From contig CAKQNT010000012.1 of assembly GCA_934255405.1 (NCBI GenBank), positions 1-58,119 on the forward strand: a stretch of DNA of 58,119 nt. Direction: 5' to 3'. This stretch comes from an uncultured Alphaproteobacteria bacterium. GTDB taxonomy: Bacteria; Pseudomonadota; Alphaproteobacteria; RF32; CAG-239. The notes below the pieces were generated by a model. The model searched no databases. It was not told the DNA's origin and saw nothing but the letters and a program-made list of their open reading frames with translations. The position numbers were made by a program, and so were the translations under genes. This document shows, piece after piece, positions 17,577 to 25,758 of this stretch. How positions within the stretch are numbered: the first letter of the stretch is position 1; every line of letters starts with the position of its first letter.

Positions 17577-18793
17577 TATTGATTTTCAGCCATTGCAAAT
17601 TGTTGTTTTTGATCAGATGCGATAACTATACATGACTTATTTGATTTTTTCAAACTGTTACATGTTTTATCCGCTTCATTTTTTTCAAAACCGATTAATT
17701 TGGAGCGATAAACAATCGCAGCACCTTTTTGCGCCGGTTCAATATCTATGTGAGATTTACGCACCGGAGCAGTGTTGAGTTGACGGCGGATGTGTAGGGC
17801 ATAGTTACGAGCCTTGGCATAGTTGGAAAACGCGCCAACCTGAATCCCCCAAGCGCCATTGGATTTTTCGGTGTTGTCGGCAATAATGATATTGTCAGAT
17901 GAGGGCTTGGGTTTCTCGGCTTGAGCATAGAGTGACGGAGCGGCAATTTCATTAGCCAGAGCCAGTTTGCGCAAGCCTTTGTCCATCATGCCGGCGATTT
18001 TGCGATCGCGCTCTTTGAGGGTGTTGTGTCCCATGGTTACGGCAATAACCCTTTGTCCGTCGCGCTCGGCAGAGGTTACAATGTTAAAGCCGGCGGCGTT
18101 GGTGAAACCGGTTTTCATGCCGTCTGCGCCTTTAAAGGTTTTGAGTAAATGGTTGTGGGTGTACAGGGTTTTGCCCTGATAAGTAAAGGTTTTGGAGGCG
18201 AACAGGTCATAATACTGCGGATAATGATGATAAATTGCGGCGCCCAAAACAGCCATATCGCGCGCGGTGGTTTTCTGCTCGCGGTGCGGCAGGCCGGAAG
18301 CATTGCGGAAAGTGGTGTTTTTCATGCCAAGTTCATGAGCGACTTTGGTCATGGTTTTGGCAAAGTTTTCTTCTGAGTAACCGAGCCCTTCGGCAAGAAC
18401 AACCGCACAATCGTTGGCAGATTTTACAATAAGTGCCATCACGGCATCGCGGACTTTAATTTTTTCCCCCGGTTTTAGGCCAAGTCTGGAAGGAGTCTGG
18501 TTGGCGGCGTGTCGAGATACCGGCAATTTGTCGTCCATCTTAATCAGGCCTTTGTCCAGAGCATTAAAAGTGATATATAATGTCATCAGCTTGGTGAGAG
18601 AAGCAGGATATCGGCGTTCATCGGCATTGTTTGCGGAGATTACATCGCCGCTATTGGCGTCAATCATAATGGAGGATGTGGTGCGGCGAAATGTTTTTGC
18701 CGCTTTCGCCTGCGCTTTGTCGCTAACAAAGCAAAATAGCCCTGCAATTAAGAGGCAGGACAATAATTTGTACGAAATTGATTTTCTATTCAT
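17576..18793 (-). CDS. D-alanyl-D-alanine carboxypeptidase with C-terminal SPOR domain
   Basis: A PBP5-type (peptidase S11) DD-carboxypeptidase that trims the terminal D-Ala of pentapeptide stems in the periplasm. Seen: signal peptide (about residues 1-29), active-site SLTK (SxxK), SAND (SxN), KTGFT (KTG), then a C-terminal SPOR domain (about 315-395; WGIQVGAFSNYAKARNYA), which binds denuded septal glycan. The domain pairing suggests recruitment to division sites. 405 residues. It is the first gene of the long minus-strand block and shares the stop/start A with mipZ. Confidence 0.92.
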   Translation of the reverse strand: MNRKSISYKLLSCLLIAGLFCFVSDKAQAKAAKTFRRTTSSIMIDANSGDVISANNADERRYPASLTKLMTLYITFNALDKGLIKMDDKLPVSRHAANQTPSRLGLKPGEKIKVRDAVMALIVKSANDCAVVLAEGLGYSEENFAKTMTKVAHELGMKNTTFRNASGLPHREQKTTARDMAVLGAAIYHHYPQYYDLFASKTFTYQGKTLYTHNHLLKTFKGADGMKTGFTNAAGFNIVTSAERDGQRVIAVTMGHNTLKERDRKIAGMMDKGLRKLALANEIAAPSLYAQAEKPKPSSDNIIIADNTEKSNGAWGIQVGAFSNYAKARNYALHIRRQLNTAPVRKSHIDIEPAQKGAAIVYRSKLIGFEKNEADKTCNSLKKSNKSCIVIASDQKQQFAMAENQ

Positions 18794-18905
18794 TGTTGTG
18801 ATTCTTCGCCGAATTTAATCCCTGTTTTTCTCAACTTTATGCGTAAAAAGAAAATAAATTATTAACGGGGAGATTAATTTTTTGCGATTTGCTGATTTTT
18901 TTAGC

Positions 18906-18934
18906 TTGACTTTGCTGCAGAATGTGGATAGAAG
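18906..18934 (+). promoter_or_regulatory. Promoter of tRNA-His
   Basis: TTGACT (18906-18911), a 17-base spacer and TAGAAG (18929-18934) lie 13 bases before the first tRNA base, the expected distance for a stable-RNA promoter. Confidence 0.55.
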
Positions 18935-18947
18935 ATTGTGCATTGAT

Positions 18948-19025
18948 GGCGGATTTAGCTCAGCTGGTTAGAGCGCTGGTTTGTGGTACCAGATGTCGTG
19001 AGTTCGAATCTCATAATCCGCCCCA
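18948..19025 (+). tRNA. tRNA-His (GTG)
   Basis: A full cloverleaf: acceptor GCGGATT pairs with AATCCGC, D arm GCTC..GAGC, anticodon stem CTGGT/ACCAG with loop TTGTGGT and anticodon GTG, T arm GTGAG/CTCAT with TTCGAAT. The extra G at -1 faces discriminator C, the identity signature of tRNA-His. CCA is encoded. Confidence 0.97.
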
Positions 19026-19069
19026 TTAAAAAAGCCTCCCTTGCGGAGGCTTTTTTAATGGGGCGGATT
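19015..19069 (+). terminator. Terminator fused into a perfect 25-bp inverted repeat with the tRNA-His acceptor strand
   Basis: The core hairpin (19028-19039 with 19045-19056, followed by six Ts) is an ordinary terminator for tRNA-His. The pairing does not stop there: 19015-19039 is perfectly complementary to 19045-19069, so the 3' acceptor strand, discriminator and CCA are part of the left arm. Confidence 0.8.
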
Positions 19070-19342
19070 CATCGGTTTGCTGGCTAGGGCGCAAACCGAA
19101 TGAGATTATTCTGGCTTGTAAGTATTGCGTATTATCGCAATACTAACTCGCTGCGGTCACCGCTATGTAACGCTTGTCTTGCGGCGTTGTCACTTGCAGA
19201 CAAGCTAACAAACGCGTAAGTTCCGTCAAAACAAGCCAATTACTTTTGGCTTGTTTTTTCCTCCACCATAATCCGCCCAATTTTAAACTTCGTGTAAACG
19301 CGCCCTATTGAGGGAGGCTTTTTTAATGGGGCGGATTCATCG
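19045..19342. repeat. Non-coding block bounded by 30-bp direct repeats and holding a second tRNA-His 3' fragment
   Basis: The 30 bases at 19045-19074 recur exactly at 19313-19342. Between them lie several short hairpins (for example 19117-19140 around TATTGCG..CGCAATA, and ACAAGCC..GGCTTGT near 19236-19257) and CATAATCCGCCC at 19267-19278, identical to tRNA-His 19012-19023. No open reading frame is convincing here. The layout looks like a duplication or integration scar at the tRNA 3' end. Confidence 0.7.
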
Positions 19343-19388
19343 TCAAAGTTTGGCAGAGTAATCCCTTGTTTTAGACCTGTATATTTGA

Positions 19389-19778
19389 TTATAATTTAAT
19401 TTTCTGCAAAGCGGCGACAACCGGTTTGTCGGCATCGGCGAAGTCGTAATTTTGCATTTCTTGCGGTGTGACCCACGCAGTTGCGGCGTGTTCGTTTGAG
19501 GTGATTGTGGTTTCCGGCGCAACCGAGGCAAAGTAGCAATTCATTTCAATGTTGCCAAATTCATAAGAATGTGTGGTTTTCATAAAAAAATCGCCGATTT
19601 TGGCATCTATTTTTAATTCTTCATTCAGTTCTCGGTGCAGAGTTTGGGGCAGGGTTTCTCCGGCTTCTTGTTTTCCGCCCGGAAATTCCCAACGGAGGGG
19701 TGGCTTTTTGGTGGCTGGTCGTTGGGCAATAAAAATTTTTCCGTTTCTGACAATGATTGCAGCTGCTACAGTTACCAT
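19389..19778 (-). CDS. mutT: MutT/Nudix nucleoside triphosphate pyrophosphohydrolase
   Basis: MutT removes oxidised dGTP (8-oxo-dGTP) from the nucleotide pool. Seen: the complete Nudix box, G-x5-E-x7-REL-x-EEL, in residues about 34-56, inside a 129-residue protein, the size of MutT. AGGAGG lies at ideal distance before the ATG. It stands alone between tRNA-His and a divergently read gene. Other small Nudix hydrolases cannot be excluded from the sequence alone. Confidence 0.85.
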   Translation of the reverse strand: MVTVAAAIIVRNGKIFIAQRPATKKPPLRWEFPGGKQEAGETLPQTLHRELNEELKIDAKIGDFFMKTTHSYEFGNIEMNCYFASVAPETTITSNEHAATAWVTPQEMQNYDFADADKPVVAALQKIKL

Positions 19779-19875
19779 GTTTACCTCCTAAAATATGCAA
19801 CGGCATTCTAAGAGGTATTGCAAAAGAGTCAATAGCAATTAAAATGTAGGTGATTTTTTAGCGGGAGGGAATTTT

Positions 19876-20337
19876 ATGAGCAAGTTATTTAAGTTGATAG
19901 TGGTTTTATCGGTTTGTGTTTGGGGTTTTGCGGCCGCGGCGCAAGAAACAGAAATTGCCGAGCAAGTGCAAAATACCGAGGAAGAACAAGAGCCGGTGCT
20001 GAATCGTAAAGAGCGTGAACAGCAGCAAAAACAACAGAGAATCGCAAAAGAGCGCGCGGAAGAGACCAACCGTTTTAAGCGCAAGGCTATAGAAAGAGCT
20101 GAGGCCCGAGAGCGGAGGCAAGAAGAATTGCAGAAACAAAGAGAGCAAAATGCATCGCGTTTTCAGCAACAGGCAATGGAAGAAGAGGCTCGCAAAGTGG
20201 AAGAACAAAAGAAAGCGGTAGAAAACTTTTCTGAAAAATCGCGCTTTGCTCAAAAGGCGGAATTAAGAGCTCAGAAACGAGCTGAAAAAGAACGCAAAAA
20301 GTTAGAACGGTTCAATAGTCGGCGGGCAAAAAAATAG
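19876..20337 (+). CDS. Exported coiled-coil protein of unknown function
   Basis: Not recognised. A signal peptide (about residues 1-22, ending FAAAAQ) is followed by about 130 residues rich in E, K, R and Q with heptad-like spacing and almost no hydrophobic core, so probably one long helix or coiled coil in the periplasm. GGGAGGG lies six bases before the ATG. Composition resembles TolA-type linkers, but there is no C-terminal globular domain. It ends 73 bases before adhE, which has its own ribosome site. Confidence 0.75.
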   Translation: MSKLFKLIVVLSVCVWGFAAAAQETEIAEQVQNTEEEQEPVLNRKEREQQQKQQRIAKERAEETNRFKRKAIERAEARERRQEELQKQREQNASRFQQQAMEEEARKVEEQKKAVENFSEKSRFAQKAELRAQKRAEKERKKLERFNSRRAKK

Positions 20338-20410
20338 CGTGTTAACGTTTTTTTGAGACTCTTTTAGTAATCTGAAAACGATGTGTTTTTTATAAAAGGA
20401 GCATAATTAT

Positions 20411-23038
20411 ATGACGTCTAAAAAGGACAAATCCGCAGAGATTAAAGGATACTGCGGGGTGAAGACTATTGATGATTTGAATGTAATCATTGATCGGGTG
20501 AAAACCGCTCAGGAGGTTTTGGCTACTTATACGCAAGAACAGGTTGATAAAATATTTGCGGCGATGGCATTGGCGGCTAACGACGCCCGCATTCCGTTGG
20601 CAAAAATGGCGGTTGAAGAAACCGGAATGGGCGTGGTTGAAGATAAGGTTATCAAAAACCATTTTGCTGCCGAGGAAATTTATAATAAATATCGCGATGC
20701 TAAAACTTGCGGTGTGATTGAGCGTGATGATACTAATGGATATACTAAAGTTGCCGAGCCGTTGGGAGTGATTGCCGGCGTGGTTCCGACTACCAATCCG
20801 ACTTCTACAACTATTTTTAAGAGTCTGATTGCGCTCAAGACCCGTAACGGCATTATCTTTTCTCCGCATCCACGCGCTAAAAAGTCTACAATCGCGGCAG
20901 CCAAATTGATGCTTGAGGCGGCAGTGAAAGCCGGAGCTCCGGATAATATTATCGGTTGGATAGACGAGCCCTCGGTAGAAATGAGCCAGCACCTGATGCA
21001 ACACGAGGGGATAGCGATGATTTTGGCAACCGGTGGTCCGGGAATGGTTAAGGCGGCATACAGCTCCGGTAAGCCGGCATTGGGCGTTGGCGCCGGCAAT
21101 ACTCCGGCGATTATCGATGAAACGGCCGATATTAAAATGGCCGTAAGTTCGGTTTTGATGAGTAAGACTTTTGATAATGGTATGATTTGCGCCTCGGAGC
21201 AATCAGTGATTGTTCATAAAGATATTTATGACGAAGTTAAAAAAGAGTTTGAATATCGCGGCGCTTATATTTTGAATAAAAAAGAAAAGGAAAAAGTTGC
21301 AAAAACCATTATTCAAGATGGCAAGTTGAATGCGGCGATTGTCGGGCAGCCGGCTTATAAAATCGCTGAGATGGCCGGAGTGAAAGTTCCCGAAGAAACC
21401 AAAGTGCTGATTGGCGAAGTTTCTAAAATCGGGACAGAGGAAGAGTTTTCTTATGAAAAACTTTCTCCGGTGCTGGCAATGTATAAGGCGGATAATTTTG
21501 AAGACGCCGTATCTGACGCGGCAGAATTAATCCATTTTGCCGGTCGGGGACATACTTCCGTGCTATATACTGCCGATCATAACCGCGATAGAATTGCCCA
21601 CTTTAGCAATATGCTGGACACAGGGCGTATTTTGATTAACACTCCGTCTTCTCAGGGCGGTATCGGAGATTTGTATAACTTCAGACTGGATCCGTCTTTG
21701 ACACTGGGCTGCGGCTCTTGGGGCGGCAATGCGGCCAGCGAAAATGTGGGAGTAAAACATTTGGTAAACATCAAAACAGTTGCGGAAAGACGTGAAAATA
21801 TGCTGTGGTTTAGAGTTCCGCCAAAAATTTATTTCAAACAAGGCGCAACCGGTTTTGCTCTGCGCGAGCTCAAAGGCAAAAAGAAAGCCTTTATTATAAC
21901 GGATAAGCCTTTGTTTGGTCTGGGTTATACCGATAAAATCACCAGTGTGCTGGAGGATTTGGGGATAGCTTATCAGATATTCTCCAATGTTAATCCTGAT
22001 CCGGATACAGATACAATCGAGAACGCTCTTAAAATCGTGCGTAATCTGGAACCGGATGTGATTATTGCTCTGGGTGGCGGTTCTCCGATGGATGCTGCCA
22101 AAATCGTATGGCTGATGTATGAGCATCCGGAGGTTTCGTTCCATGATCTGGCAATGCGTTTTATGGATATCCGCAAGAGAATTTGCACTTTTCCGGATTT
22201 GGGCAACAAGGCAATGCTGATTACAATTCCGACTACATCGGGTACGGGTTCAGAAGTGACGCCGTTTGCGGTGATTACCGATTCAAATACCCATATTAAA
22301 TATCCGATTGCAGACTATGCGCTAACCCCAAATATGGCAATCGTTGACCCTGATTTGGTAAAAAGTATGCCGCGTGGTTTGGCCGCCGCATCCGGTATCG
22401 ATGCTCTGACCCACGCGCTGGAGGCTTATGTTTCTATTTTGGCAACTCCGTTTACAAATGGTATTGCTCTGGAAACCTGCAAAATGATTTTTGATAATCT
22501 GGCGAAATCGGTGAATGATGGGGCAAATAATCCTAAGGCTCGTGAAAATATGCACTATGCCGCTACCATGGCAGGTATTTGTTTTGCGCAGGCTTTTTTG
22601 GGAGTATGCCATTCTATGGCTCACAAGCTCGGTAGTGCTTATGGCATTGCTCACGGTATTGCCAATGCTATGTTGATTTGCAATGTTATCAAATTTAACT
22701 CCAGTGAGAAACCAACCAAACAAGGTGTATTTTCTCAGTATCACTATCCGGAAGGCAAACATCGCTACGCTGAAATTGCCGACAGTTTGGGACTGGGTGG
22801 TAAAAATGATGATGAGAAAGTCAAAAATCTGATAGACGCAATTCAAAAGCTCAAAAAAGAAATCGGTATTCCGATGTCCATCAAAGAAGCCGGCGTTGAT
22901 GAAAAAGCATTCTTTGATAATCTGGACAGCTTGTCTGAATTAGCTTTTGATGACCAATGCACAGGCGCCAATCCTCGTTATCCGCTGATCAAAGAGATTA
23001 AGGAGATGTTGACAGATGCTTATTATGGGCGAGTATAG
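20411..23038 (+). CDS. adhE: Bifunctional acetaldehyde-CoA/alcohol dehydrogenase AdhE
   Basis: AdhE reduces acetyl-CoA to acetaldehyde and then ethanol, regenerating NAD+ under anoxia; it forms long filaments (spirosomes). Seen: an N-terminal CoA-acylating aldehyde dehydrogenase (about 1-440) with the active-site Cys in GMICASEQS (Cys260), a linker, and a C-terminal iron-dependent alcohol dehydrogenase (about 455-875) with GGGSPMDAAK, GTGSEVTPF and the metal ligands in VCHSMAHKLG (His734, His738). Length is 875 against about 870-890 in the family. AAAGGAG precedes the ATG. A large palindromic element follows the stop immediately. Confidence 0.97.
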   Translation: MTSKKDKSAEIKGYCGVKTIDDLNVIIDRVKTAQEVLATYTQEQVDKIFAAMALAANDARIPLAKMAVEETGMGVVEDKVIKNHFAAEEIYNKYRDAKTCGVIERDDTNGYTKVAEPLGVIAGVVPTTNPTSTTIFKSLIALKTRNGIIFSPHPRAKKSTIAAAKLMLEAAVKAGAPDNIIGWIDEPSVEMSQHLMQHEGIAMILATGGPGMVKAAYSSGKPALGVGAGNTPAIIDETADIKMAVSSVLMSKTFDNGMICASEQSVIVHKDIYDEVKKEFEYRGAYILNKKEKEKVAKTIIQDGKLNAAIVGQPAYKIAEMAGVKVPEETKVLIGEVSKIGTEEEFSYEKLSPVLAMYKADNFEDAVSDAAELIHFAGRGHTSVLYTADHNRDRIAHFSNMLDTGRILINTPSSQGGIGDLYNFRLDPSLTLGCGSWGGNAASENVGVKHLVNIKTVAERRENMLWFRVPPKIYFKQGATGFALRELKGKKKAFIITDKPLFGLGYTDKITSVLEDLGIAYQIFSNVNPDPDTDTIENALKIVRNLEPDVIIALGGGSPMDAAKIVWLMYEHPEVSFHDLAMRFMDIRKRICTFPDLGNKAMLITIPTTSGTGSEVTPFAVITDSNTHIKYPIADYALTPNMAIVDPDLVKSMPRGLAAASGIDALTHALEAYVSILATPFTNGIALETCKMIFDNLAKSVNDGANNPKARENMHYAATMAGICFAQAFLGVCHSMAHKLGSAYGIAHGIANAMLICNVIKFNSSEKPTKQGVFSQYHYPEGKHRYAEIADSLGLGGKNDDEKVKNLIDAIQKLKKEIGIPMSIKEAGVDEKAFFDNLDSLSELAFDDQCTGANPRYPLIKEIKEMLTDAYYGRV

Positions 23039-23166
23039 GCAAGCTCGCAAGAGCGCTGCCTAATCGTAAAAATAAGAAAAAGCTGAAAATTCATGTACTA
23101 CTATGTACACTAGGATTTTCAGCTTTTTCATTTTTACTTCTATTCAGCGGCTCTATCGAGCTTGCT
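23039..23166. repeat. Complete copy of the 127-bp palindromic element, directly after adhE
   Basis: Two arms of about 50 bases pair imperfectly (23039-23090 with 23114-23165), including a perfect 14-bp inner stem (AAAAAGCTGAAAAT with its complement) around a loop of about 24 bases that contains TGTAC twice. The right half is identical to window positions 1-77. It starts one base after the adhE stop, so it may end the adhE transcript. Confidence 0.8.
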
Positions 23167-23181
23167 TGAGATTGTGCAAAT

Positions 23182-23222
23182 AAGGGAGCTAAAATTCAAT
23201 TTTTGAATTTTTAGCTCCCTTT
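23182..23222. terminator. Strong hairpin terminator
   Basis: Arms 23182-23199 and 23203-23222 pair with one bulge around a very short loop and carry A/T runs on both sides. It can serve adhE (+) or stop readthrough from tRNA-Gln (-). Confidence 0.75.
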
Positions 23223-23231
23223 GTTATTTTC

Positions 23232-23250
23232 TCGTGGTTCAAATCCTGTA
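23232..23250 (+). repeat. Truncated inverted copy of the tRNA-Gln T arm
   Basis: TCGTGGTTCAAATCCTGTA is almost the same as the T-arm region of the tRNA-Gln gene on the other strand (one substitution, one missing base). No acceptor or anticodon part accompanies it, so it is a fragment. Confidence 0.6.
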
Positions 23251-23261
23251 TCTCAAACAAC

Positions 23262-23295
23262 AAAAAAAGCACCACCATGAAGGTGATGCTTTTTT
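23262..23295 (-). terminator. Terminator of tRNA-Gln
   Basis: Read on the minus strand, a GC-containing stem (GCATCACC with GGTGGTGC) with a five-base loop starts two bases after the CCA end and is followed by seven Ts. Confidence 0.85.
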
Positions 23296-23297
23296 AT

Positions 23298-23371
23298 TGG
23301 CTGCGCTACATGGATTCGAACCACGATTAACGGAGTCAGAGTCCGCTGTCCTACCATTAGACGATAGCGCA
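23298..23371 (-). tRNA. tRNA-Gln (CTG)
   Basis: Acceptor TGCGCTA pairs with TAGCGCA, the D arm begins GTCTAATGGTAGGAC, the anticodon stem GCGGA/TCCGT encloses CTCTGAC with anticodon CTG, the T arm holds TTCGAAT, and the discriminator is G with an encoded CCA. The D arm and weak first pair are those of bacterial tRNA-Gln. Confidence 0.95.
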
Positions 23372-23504
23372 ATATGTTTGCTGAGAAAGTGTATATACCA
23401 ACCAAATTTAAAATGCAAATAAAATTTTTAGAAAAAATCGATTTTTTTAATTTTGTGGACAGGGATAATGCTATGTGCTAATGTTTTTTCGCGGGGAGAG
23501 AAAT

Positions 23505-23828
23505 ATGTCACGGATTGGCTTGGTATTTATATTGTTTTTGGTCGGATGCTCATCATATTATGGAGAATATGAGCGCGAATACTATATAGATAGCGGAGAG
23601 AGCAATTATTTCAGCCCATATAATGACGGATATGCTAATTATTCAGGTCGGGCAGCCAATGCGGTAGGAAGTTATATGGCATCTTCTAATTTTCGGGGTT
23701 TGACTACCGATGATTTTTATATGATGGATAATTATCCGCGGGAATATTTTAACTCGCAACTGCTTTCGGGATTCAGTAGTCTGAATCGCTATGTAATCCA
23801 TAGTCTTTTTCAGAGTCTTCCGCGATAG
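23505..23828 (+). CDS. Small lipoprotein of unknown function
   Basis: Seen: a lipoprotein signal with lipobox FLVGC (Cys at about residue 15), then about 90 residues rich in Tyr, Asn and Ser (YYGEYEREYY) and no recognisable domain. I take the ATG at 23505, which has GGGGAGAG upstream; a longer reading from 23475 would put ten residues before the signal. The mature protein would be lipid-anchored in the envelope. It precedes the Mla-like operon by about 60 bases but a promoter lies between them. Confidence 0.75.
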   Translation: MSRIGLVFILFLVGCSSYYGEYEREYYIDSGESNYFSPYNDGYANYSGRAANAVGSYMASSNFRGLTTDDFYMMDNYPREYFNSQLLSGFSSLNRYVIHSLFQSLPR

Positions 23829-23831
23829 GGC

Positions 23832-23859
23832 TTGACAAATAAGCAGATGATTATACTTT
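23832..23859 (+). promoter_or_regulatory. Putative promoter of the Mla-like operon
   Basis: A perfect TTGACA (23832-23837) is followed after 16 bases by TACTTT (23854-23859). The implied start site lies near 23866, which makes the GTG at 23893 a better start codon than the ATG at 23866. Confidence 0.5.
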
Positions 23860-23892
23860 AAACTAATGATAAATTTTAGAGGCTTACAGAGC

Positions 23893-25005
23893 GTGAAATT
23901 GCAGACACAAATAAAAGACAATGTTCTGAATGTTGTTTTTGAGGGGGATTATATCGCTTATAATAATGATGCGGCGATGTCGGCATTGTTGAAGTCTGTT
24001 CAATGTCCGGATGTGCAACTGCTTGAGCTGGTGGGAACAAGCCTCGGACGTTGGGATTCAACCTTAACTGTGCTTCTGTTTGAGCTGGTAGGCAGAGCGC
24101 GGCGGCGCAATATAAAAATTCAAACGCAAAATATGCCGGATAATTTGATGCAGTTGGTTGATTTGGCGTTGTCGGTTGATCGTAGGCCGGAGCAAAAGAA
24201 AAACAGCAAAGAGCCATTCTTGGAGACCTTGGGCGGACGTACTTTGGAAATCTGGAGCTCAATAAAAAAAGGCATGGCGTTTATCGGACAAACAATCCAT
24301 TCAATCGGGCGCTTTTTTACCGGAATGGCGGTAATGCGGCGGGTTGATTGGCTGTTTGCGTTGGAAGATTGCAGTTATAAGGCTGTCGGCATCGTTTCTT
24401 TGGTCAGCTTTATGGTGGGACTGATTTTGGCGTTTGTGGGGGCAATCCAACTCAAGACATTTGGCGCGCAGATATATGTTGCCAGTTTGGTGGCTATTGG
24501 CATGACCCGTATTATGGGAGCGATAATGGTGGGGGTGGTGATGGCCGGAAGAACCGGCGCTGCTTATGCCGCGACTATCGGAACTATGCAGGTAAATGAA
24601 GAAATCGACGCGCTCAAAACCATGGGAATTCCGGTGGCGGATTTTTTGGTGTTGCCACGGATTATGGCGTTGACTGTCACAATGCCGTTATTAACGATTT
24701 TGGCTGATTTTATGGGGATAATCGGCGGTGCGGCGGTTGGAGTGATAATGTTGGGCATTTCGGCGGAAGAATATTGGATGTATTCCATAAACGCGCTGGG
24801 TATGGACAACTTCTTGGTGGGATTGTTTCATGGCTTGGTGTTTGGAGCAATTATATCTATATGCGGATGCTATTATGGTATCTATTGCGGGCGCAATGCC
24901 GATAGTGTGGGCAAGGCGACAACTCAGGCCGTGGTTTCGGCAATTGTGTGGATGATTGTGGCAACCGGAGTTATCACTTGGATTTTTGAGGTGTTGGGAA
25001 TATGA
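23893..25005 (+). CDS. mlaE: MlaE-type lipid transport permease with N-terminal STAS-like domain
   Basis: Permease of an ABC system that moves phospholipids between outer and inner membrane. Seen: a STAS/MlaB-like domain in about the first 95 residues, an amphipathic stretch, then the MlaE domain with GRTGAAYAATIGTMQVNEEIDAL-type text (here GRTGAAYAATIGTM, then NEEIDALKTMG and PRIMAL), which is diagnostic. The B-like subunit is fused rather than separate, as in several alphaproteobacteria. Start: GTG 23893 by the promoter position; ATG 23866 is the alternative and would add nine residues. It overlaps mlaF by four bases. Confidence 0.9.
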   Translation: MKLQTQIKDNVLNVVFEGDYIAYNNDAAMSALLKSVQCPDVQLLELVGTSLGRWDSTLTVLLFELVGRARRRNIKIQTQNMPDNLMQLVDLALSVDRRPEQKKNSKEPFLETLGGRTLEIWSSIKKGMAFIGQTIHSIGRFFTGMAVMRRVDWLFALEDCSYKAVGIVSLVSFMVGLILAFVGAIQLKTFGAQIYVASLVAIGMTRIMGAIMVGVVMAGRTGAAYAATIGTMQVNEEIDALKTMGIPVADFLVLPRIMALTVTMPLLTILADFMGIIGGAAVGVIMLGISAEEYWMYSINALGMDNFLVGLFHGLVFGAIISICGCYYGIYCGRNADSVGKATTQAVVSAIVWMIVATGVITWIFEVLGI

Positions 25006-25757
25006 AACAAGGAGAGCCGCAAATAGAAGTTAAGAATCTGACCATTGCTTATGGGGATTTTGTGCTGCTCAAAGATTTGAATTTTAGCATAAACAAGGGT
25101 GATATTTTTATCATAATGGGGGGCAGCGGTTGCGGCAAAAGCAGCCTTTTGCGAGTGTTGACCGGCTTGGTGCCGATTGCCAAAGGCGAGGTGATTGTCG
25201 ATGGTGTGGATTTTGCCAAAGCCAAACAGACAAAAAGAGATCAAATTATGCAGCGTTGCGGCATTTTGTATCAGAGCGGAGCATTGTTTAGCTCAATGAC
25301 GTTGGCAGAAAATATTGCGATGCCGTTGCAACAGTATACCGACTATTCGCCCAAATTGATTGATGAACTGGTGGAGCTGAAACTGGCGTTGGTGGGGCTA
25401 AAAGGCTTTGGTGATTTTTATCCTTCGGAAATCAGCGGCGGCATGAAGAAGCGCGCCGGTTTGGCGCGGGCGTTGGCGCTTGATCCGGAGATTGTGTATT
25501 TTGATGAACCGTCTGCAGGTTTGGATCCTATCAGTTCTAAGCTGCTTGATGATTTGATTTTGGATATTAACAAGAGTTTGGGCACAACTATTGTAGTTGT
25601 GACTCATGAGCTGGCCTCAATCTTTGATATCGGGACTAACTCGGTGTTTTTGGACGCTGAAATCAAAGGAATAGGAGCACAGGGCAATCCAAAAACATTG
25701 TTGCAAAATCCACCAAATGAAAATGTCTATAAATTTTTAACCAGAGGGGCAAAATAA
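25002..25757 (+). CDS. mlaF: MlaF-type ABC transporter ATP-binding protein
   Basis: ATPase that powers the lipid transporter. Seen: Walker A GGSGCGKSS near residue 39, signature ISGGMKKR (the M-K-K form is typical of MlaF/Ttg2A), Walker B IVYFDEPSAGLDP, and the switch histidine in VTHEL. 251 residues fits. ATGA overlap with mlaE and one base to mlaD indicate one coupled operon. Confidence 0.94.
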   Translation: MKQGEPQIEVKNLTIAYGDFVLLKDLNFSINKGDIFIIMGGSGCGKSSLLRVLTGLVPIAKGEVIVDGVDFAKAKQTKRDQIMQRCGILYQSGALFSSMTLAENIAMPLQQYTDYSPKLIDELVELKLALVGLKGFGDFYPSEISGGMKKRAGLARALALDPEIVYFDEPSAGLDPISSKLLDDLILDINKSLGTTIVVVTHELASIFDIGTNSVFLDAEIKGIGAQGNPKTLLQNPPNENVYKFLTRGAK

Positions 25758-25758
25758 A

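Noticed and set aside
23234..23422. 62-codon plus-strand frame across the tRNA-Gln locus
   Set aside because: It reads through the tRNA gene and its terminator and is not protein-like.
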